Shown here piece by piece: positions 63,027 through 64,000 of a stretch of 64,000 nt of DNA (position 1 is its first letter; the number at the start of each line of letters is the position of its first letter). The stretch lies in contig CBDIBP010000042.1 in NCBI GenBank assembly GCA_965276955.1, positions 62,001 through 126,000 of the forward strand. Reading direction: 5' to 3'. A program made the position numbers and the translations under genes. Under the pieces are notes generated by a model that did not search any database, was not told the origin of the DNA, and saw only the letters and a program-made list of their open reading frames with translations. Origin of the DNA: JABDEZ01 sp965276955. Its GTDB lineage: Bacteria; Bacteroidota; Bacteroidia; Chitinophagales; Chitinophagaceae.

Positions 63027-64000
63027 TCATAATTCGGTAAGGTATTTATGTACGAATGTCACCGCCATAGCGCCTTCACCTACAGCGGCGGCTACACGCT
63101 TCACAGCTCCATATCGTACATCTCCAGCGGCAAACGACCCGGGTATACTTGTCTCCAGGTAGTAGGGTTGCCTGCTTGGTGTCCAGCTTGCCGGCAGCTG
63201 GTTATTTATCATCAGGTCTGGTCCTGTTACCAGGTAGTCATCCTTGCAAATGATACCTATATCCTTTGCCCATTGTGTGCGTGGTTTGCCGCCTATGCAA
63301 ACAAACAGTTTTGTGGTGCTGTACTTTTGCACTTGTTCTTTATTGGTGGTTACCGTTATTTGTTCCAGGGTATTATTGCCATGCATAGCGGTGACTTCCG
63401 AATGGTATAATACTTCTATGTTCTTCCTGGTCACTATCCGGTCTATCAGGTATTGCGAAAGCGTTTCAGATAGTGCACCCCCGCGAACCAGCATAGTTAC
63501 CTTACGTGCGTGTGCCGAGAAATTAAGTACAGCCTGTCCTGCAGAGTTACCACCGCCCACTACGAAAACATGTTCGTTCCGACACATTAAGGCTTCGCTG
63601 GCACCGGCGCCATAATAAAGCCCTTTGTACAGGAATTGCTGTTCATTCTCAATATTCAATCTTTGGTAGTCTATCCCGGTAGCACATATATTGGCTTTAG
63701 ATAGTATAGTGTTCCCATCTGCAAAGTACCCAATGGCTTTGCCATCTATAAATTCTCCCCTTATACCTTCCCGAAGCAGTAGTATCTCTGCGCCAAACTT
63801 CACAGCCTGCTGGCGGGCTTTTTCTGCCAGTTCAGCACCACGTATCCCTTTTGGAAAACCCATATAATTCTCTATTAGGGAGCTGGTGCCGGCTTGCCCA
63901 CCTACCGCCAGCTTTTCTATAAGAGCTACCTTCAGCCCTTCTGAAGCTGCATATACTGCAGCGCTAAGCCCGGCTGGGCCAGCCCCAAAGATAGACAGGT
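63027..64000 (-). CDS. Thioredoxin-reductase-like FAD-dependent oxidoreductase, 5' end beyond window
   Basis: The frame runs from the window edge to TAA/TAG near 63027, 324 codons, N-terminus missing. At the edge it reads SIFGAGPAGLSAAVYAASEG (FAD dinucleotide motif), then GGQAGTSSLIENYMGFP, ICATGIDYQRL, VVGGGNSAGQAVLNFSAHA (NAD(P) motif), and FVCIGGKPRT plus AAGDVRYGAVKRVAAAVGEG at the end. The CxxC of true thioredoxin reductases is missing from the usual place, which reads YYGAGASEALMC. This matches the TrxR-like proteins that often carry an N-terminal sensor or cyclic-nucleotide domain; that part is not visible here. Confidence 0.85.
   Translation of the reverse strand, partial: LSIFGAGPAGLSAAVYAASEGLKVALIEKLAVGGQAGTSSLIENYMGFPKGIRGAELAEKARQQAVKFGAEILLLREGIRGEFIDGKAIGYFADGNTILSKANICATGIDYQRLNIENEQQFLYKGLYYGAGASEALMCRNEHVFVVGGGNSAGQAVLNFSAHARKVTMLVRGGALSETLSQYLIDRIVTRKNIEVLYHSEVTAMHGNNTLEQITVTTNKEQVQKYSTTKLFVCIGGKPRTQWAKDIGIICKDDYLVTGPDLMINNQLPASWTPSRQPYYLETSIPGSFAAGDVRYGAVKRVAAAVGEGAMAVTFVHKYLTEL

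Noticed and set aside
1..64000. tRNA, rRNA and CRISPR arrays
   Set aside because: No T-loop-like ttcgaatcc clusters, no 16S/23S stretches and no regularly spaced direct repeats were seen by eye.

Overview
The window looks like a chromosomal stretch of a Bacteroidota species, most likely in or near the Chitinophagaceae. The evidence is two very large secreted proteins ending in the gliding-motility-type (type IX secretion, type B) C-terminal sorting domain, a DUF2723 membrane protein, an IPExxxVDY-type protein, a PorT-like outer-membrane barrel, a Bacteroidota-style exosortase, LytS/LytTR signalling, and promoters resembling the Bacteroidota -7 box TAnnTTTG. No rRNA, tRNA or CRISPR array was recognised, and no complete insertion sequence.

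Layout. 1-7 kb: cut-off AsmA-like membrane protein, small basic protein, DsbA/FrnE-type oxidoreductase, DUF486 protein, a 1243-residue SNF2 helicase with two SWIM zinc motifs, and the PdeM nuclease. 7-15 kb: DUF2723 protein, IPExxxVDY protein, SPFH protein, purA, a Lys/Asp low-complexity protein, pabB. 15-17 kb: small accessory islet (orphan antitoxin-like protein, decayed lipoprotein, hairpin-rich non-coding DNA, AT-rich Mrr-type nuclease). 17-22.7 kb: ABC exporter pair, acyl-CoA synthetase, RhlE-type helicase, cytochrome c, DUF983. 22.9-24.1 kb: two copies of a ~145 bp palindromic repeat flank a lone secreted protein. 24-35 kb: rpsA with a strong Shine-Dalgarno and TTG start, a giant T9SS cargo, YihY, CvfB, a histidine kinase, MsrA. 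35-46 kb: small envelope proteins, a TPR histidine kinase, carA, threonine dehydrogenase, a sirtuin and a LytS/LytTR pair. 46-49.7 kb: ftsY, exosortase with a partner, icd. 49.9-56.2 kb: a six-gene ergothioneine operon. 56.4-64 kb: second T9SS cargo and a run of small minus-strand genes.

The most interesting system is the operon at 49904-56219. DUF427, a class I disulfide-reductase-like flavoprotein, an osmoprotectant-type ABC ATPase, a permease/binding-protein fusion, EgtB and EgtD follow one another with tiny gaps or overlaps. The transporter resembles the EgtUV ergothioneine importer and sits in one unit with the biosynthesis genes. Its binding domain appears circularly permuted: the half that normally comes second precedes the half that normally comes first.

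The stretch 37.59-42.67 kb holds about 16 single-base indels breaking four genes, including carA, whereas the rest of the window has only one clear frameshift and one in-frame stop. Restoring the bases gives exact codon counts for all four genes, so a poor-quality consensus patch is the likeliest cause.
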